Assembly (NCBI GenBank): GCA_938020565.1
Contig: CALIHP010000066.1
Span: 1 to 10,565 of the forward strand
DNA from: an uncultured Anaerolineaceae bacterium
Lineage (GTDB): Bacteria > Chloroflexota > Anaerolineae > Anaerolineales > Anaerolineaceae
DNA: 10,565 nt
Direction of reading: 5' to 3'
Shown in pieces: positions 6,264 to 10,565 of the stretch. The notes under the pieces were generated by a model. That model saw only the letters and a list, made by a program, of their open reading frames with translations, was not told the origin of the DNA and did not search any database. Position 1 is the first letter of the stretch, and the number at the start of each line of letters is the position of its first letter. The position numbers and the translations under genes were made by a program.

Positions 6264-7389
6264 GGACCGGCGAGCGATCGCTTTCGTCAGGCGAACCGAT
6301 GATGGAAAATACGAGCTCCAGGAGCTCGCGATCTGCGACTTCTCCGGTCATGCGGTCGAGAATCACATATTCGTAGCCATCGTCCCAGAAGAAGCAGACG
6401 ATCCCCGCTTCCGCCGCCGCGGAAAAATAGGCTTTGGCCGCGTCCAGATTTTGTTGCCGCGGCATGGATTTTGGAAAGCCGATTTCGTCAACGACGATCG
6501 GGAGTCCGAATTCTGTTGCGATGTTTGCGAGCGATTGCGCGCCTGACGAAATGAGCTCCGGGTCGAGCGTGTAACTATGTACGCTCAGGAGCAGTTTATC
6601 GCCGGCGGGGTCTGAGAACGGACAGTGGAGCATTTCGCGGATGATCTCTTCTTCGGCGGAGGCCGCGAACGGCGACAGCATCAGGAACCGGTCCGCGTTC
6701 TTTCCGCCGGAGTTCCGAACCGTGTCGATAAACGACTGGTTCAGGGCATGGACGATTCGCTGATCCTCCCGGTTATCCCAGCTCCGCTCCCGGTTCATCC
6801 ATTCGCCGGAGCTTTGGAAAATCAGGCGCTGATCGGTCTCGATGAACCGCGCGGCGACCTGTTCCCAGATTGAGACGAAGTTCACGCGGCTCTTCTCGAA
6901 TTCGTCCGTGTCGGCGAAAATCCAGTTGAGGCTGGGATTCATGCCGGTGTCGTGATGGATGTTGATTATTGCGTAGAGGTCGTTTTCCAGCGCCCAGCCG
7001 ACGACTTCCTCGATCCGGTTCAGCCATGCCGGGTCGATCGTTCCGTCTTCGCGGAGATGATTGTAATAGCTGATCGGGATTCGGATCGCGCTGAAGCCCG
7101 CGGCGCTGACCGCGTCGATCAGCTCTTTCGTCGGCTTCGGATTCTCCCAGAACGTTTCGCTTTCGAGCTTGAAGCCGCGCCCTTTGTGCATCGCGTCCAG
7201 GCTGTTTCCCAGGTTCCATCCAAGGCGCAACTCCCTGACAAGTTCGGCGGCGGATAGAGACGGCGACGGCTCGTTCGTTTTCGCCGCGCCGGCGGAAGCC
7301 ATGGCTAAAGAAAAGATCAGGCAGGCGGCGGCGAACCAGGCGAAACGCAGGGTCATACGGCGGTTGATTTTGCGGTGTCGTTCATTCAT
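6259..7389 (-). CDS. Secreted glycoside hydrolase, family GH5-like (cellulase/endoglucanase type)
   Basis: GH5 enzymes cleave beta-1,4-glucans, mannans or related glycans by a retaining mechanism. This 376-residue protein has a basic N-terminus and a hydrophobic stretch ending near ASAGAA (about 31-36), fitting export. The catalytic barrel begins with LGWNLGNSLDA (56-66). Conserved GH5 positions visible are Arg103 (IRIPIS), His145 (INIHHD), acid/base Glu196 (FQSSGEW), His271 and Tyr273 (VHSY), nucleophile Glu302 (VVDEIG) and Trp335 (FFWDDG). The Asn that normally precedes the acid/base Glu (NE) is Gly195 here, which is unusual. Single-domain length is normal and no carbohydrate-binding module or dockerin is present. 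The first ATG (7389) and Met12 (7356) are both possible starts; neither has a good ribosome site. It is transcribed apart from rpoC. Substrate cannot be told; the family call is good. Confidence 0.88.
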   Translation of the reverse strand: MNERHRKINRRMTLRFAWFAAACLIFSLAMASAGAAKTNEPSPSLSAAELVRELRLGWNLGNSLDAMHKGRGFKLESETFWENPKPTKELIDAVSAAGFSAIRIPISYYNHLREDGTIDPAWLNRIEEVVGWALENDLYAIINIHHDTGMNPSLNWIFADTDEFEKSRVNFVSIWEQVAARFIETDQRLIFQSSGEWMNRERSWDNREDQRIVHALNQSFIDTVRNSGGKNADRFLMLSPFAASAEEEIIREMLHCPFSDPAGDKLLLSVHSYTLDPELISSGAQSLANIATEFGLPIVVDEIGFPKSMPRQQNLDAAKAYFSAAAEAGIVCFFWDDGYEYVILDRMTGEVADRELLELVFSIIGSPDESDRSPVR

Positions 7390-7395
7390 GACTTT

Positions 7396-7401
7396 ATTAT
7401 A
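7396..7401 (-). promoter_or_regulatory. Promoter (-10 box) of the GH5 gene, nearly touching its ATG
   Basis: TATAAT lies on the minus strand at 7401-7396, with only six bases between it and the ATG at 7389. Transcription would begin at or next to the A of that ATG, so the mRNA would be leaderless, or translation starts at Met12 (7356). The -35 region is weak (TCTCAA at 17 bases). No Shine-Dalgarno sequence is seen before either ATG. Confidence 0.55.
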
Positions 7402-7495
7402 GATGCGATACGGGTGGTTTGAGAATGGTTGACTGAAATGTGACTGGATGAGCGCGTCGGGGATGAAAGCGCGGGCTGCTCAGTGGATCTAATCG

Positions 7496-7526
7496 AAAAG
7501 AGGGGACTTTCATTGAAAATCCCCTC
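7496..7526 (-). terminator. Strong intrinsic terminator of rpoC
   Basis: On the minus strand GAGGGGATTTTC (7526-7515) pairs with GAAAGTCCCCTC (7511-7500) around a 3-base loop. The 12-bp stem has one G-T pair. TTTT follows at 7499-7496. It starts 33 bases beyond the rpoC stop and separates rpoC transcription from the GH5 gene. Confidence 0.88.
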
Positions 7527-7559
7527 CGGTTCCGTAAAGGTTCGTGTCGGCGGTTCGGT

Positions 7560-10565
<3,006 letters not shown>

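Overview
This is a bacterial chromosomal window. It holds the 3' part of rpoC, a complete gyrA, a tRNA gene, and four less central genes, all densely packed. Promoters have TATAAT-type -10 boxes, two of them with an extended TGn, and intrinsic terminators are clear. RpoC has no large insertion after the trigger loop, and the tRNA has no encoded CCA. My best guess is an anaerobic, moderately high-GC lineage such as Chloroflexota (Anaerolineae), from the general look of GyrA and the dehydrogenase. I hold that with low confidence and cannot verify it here.

Layout from right to left. The minus strand from 10565 to 7560 is the C-terminal 1001 residues of RNA polymerase beta', closed by a strong terminator at 7496-7526. 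Next on the minus strand (7389-6259) is a secreted glycoside hydrolase, apparently family GH5, with its own TATAAT box almost touching its ATG. It converges on a plus-strand gene (5007-6128) for a secreted protein I do not recognise. A bidirectional terminator at 6217-6263 separates them and contains the GH5 stop codon. The unknown gene is divergent from gyrA. The 348-base spacer between them carries one promoter per direction and repeated TGTCAT motifs.

The minus strand continues with gyrA (4658-2052, GTG start). A D-2-hydroxyacid dehydrogenase follows 38 bases later (2013-1046), probably in the same transcript. It is frameshifted near 1160-1173, so the catalytic His lies out of frame. A stand-alone tRNA-Arg(UCG) with its own promoter and terminator comes next (974-902). 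Last is an ADP-ribosylglycohydrolase (716 to beyond base 1) with its metal-binding motifs intact.

rpoC and gyrA are core information-processing genes. The GH5 enzyme and the secreted protein lie between them as accessory exported functions. I see no phage, insertion sequence, CRISPR array or defence island, and no convincing new multi-gene system. The points most worth a second look are the frameshifted dehydrogenase, the GH5 active-site substitution, the unknown secreted protein with its repeat-bearing promoter region, and the possibly leaderless GH5 transcript.
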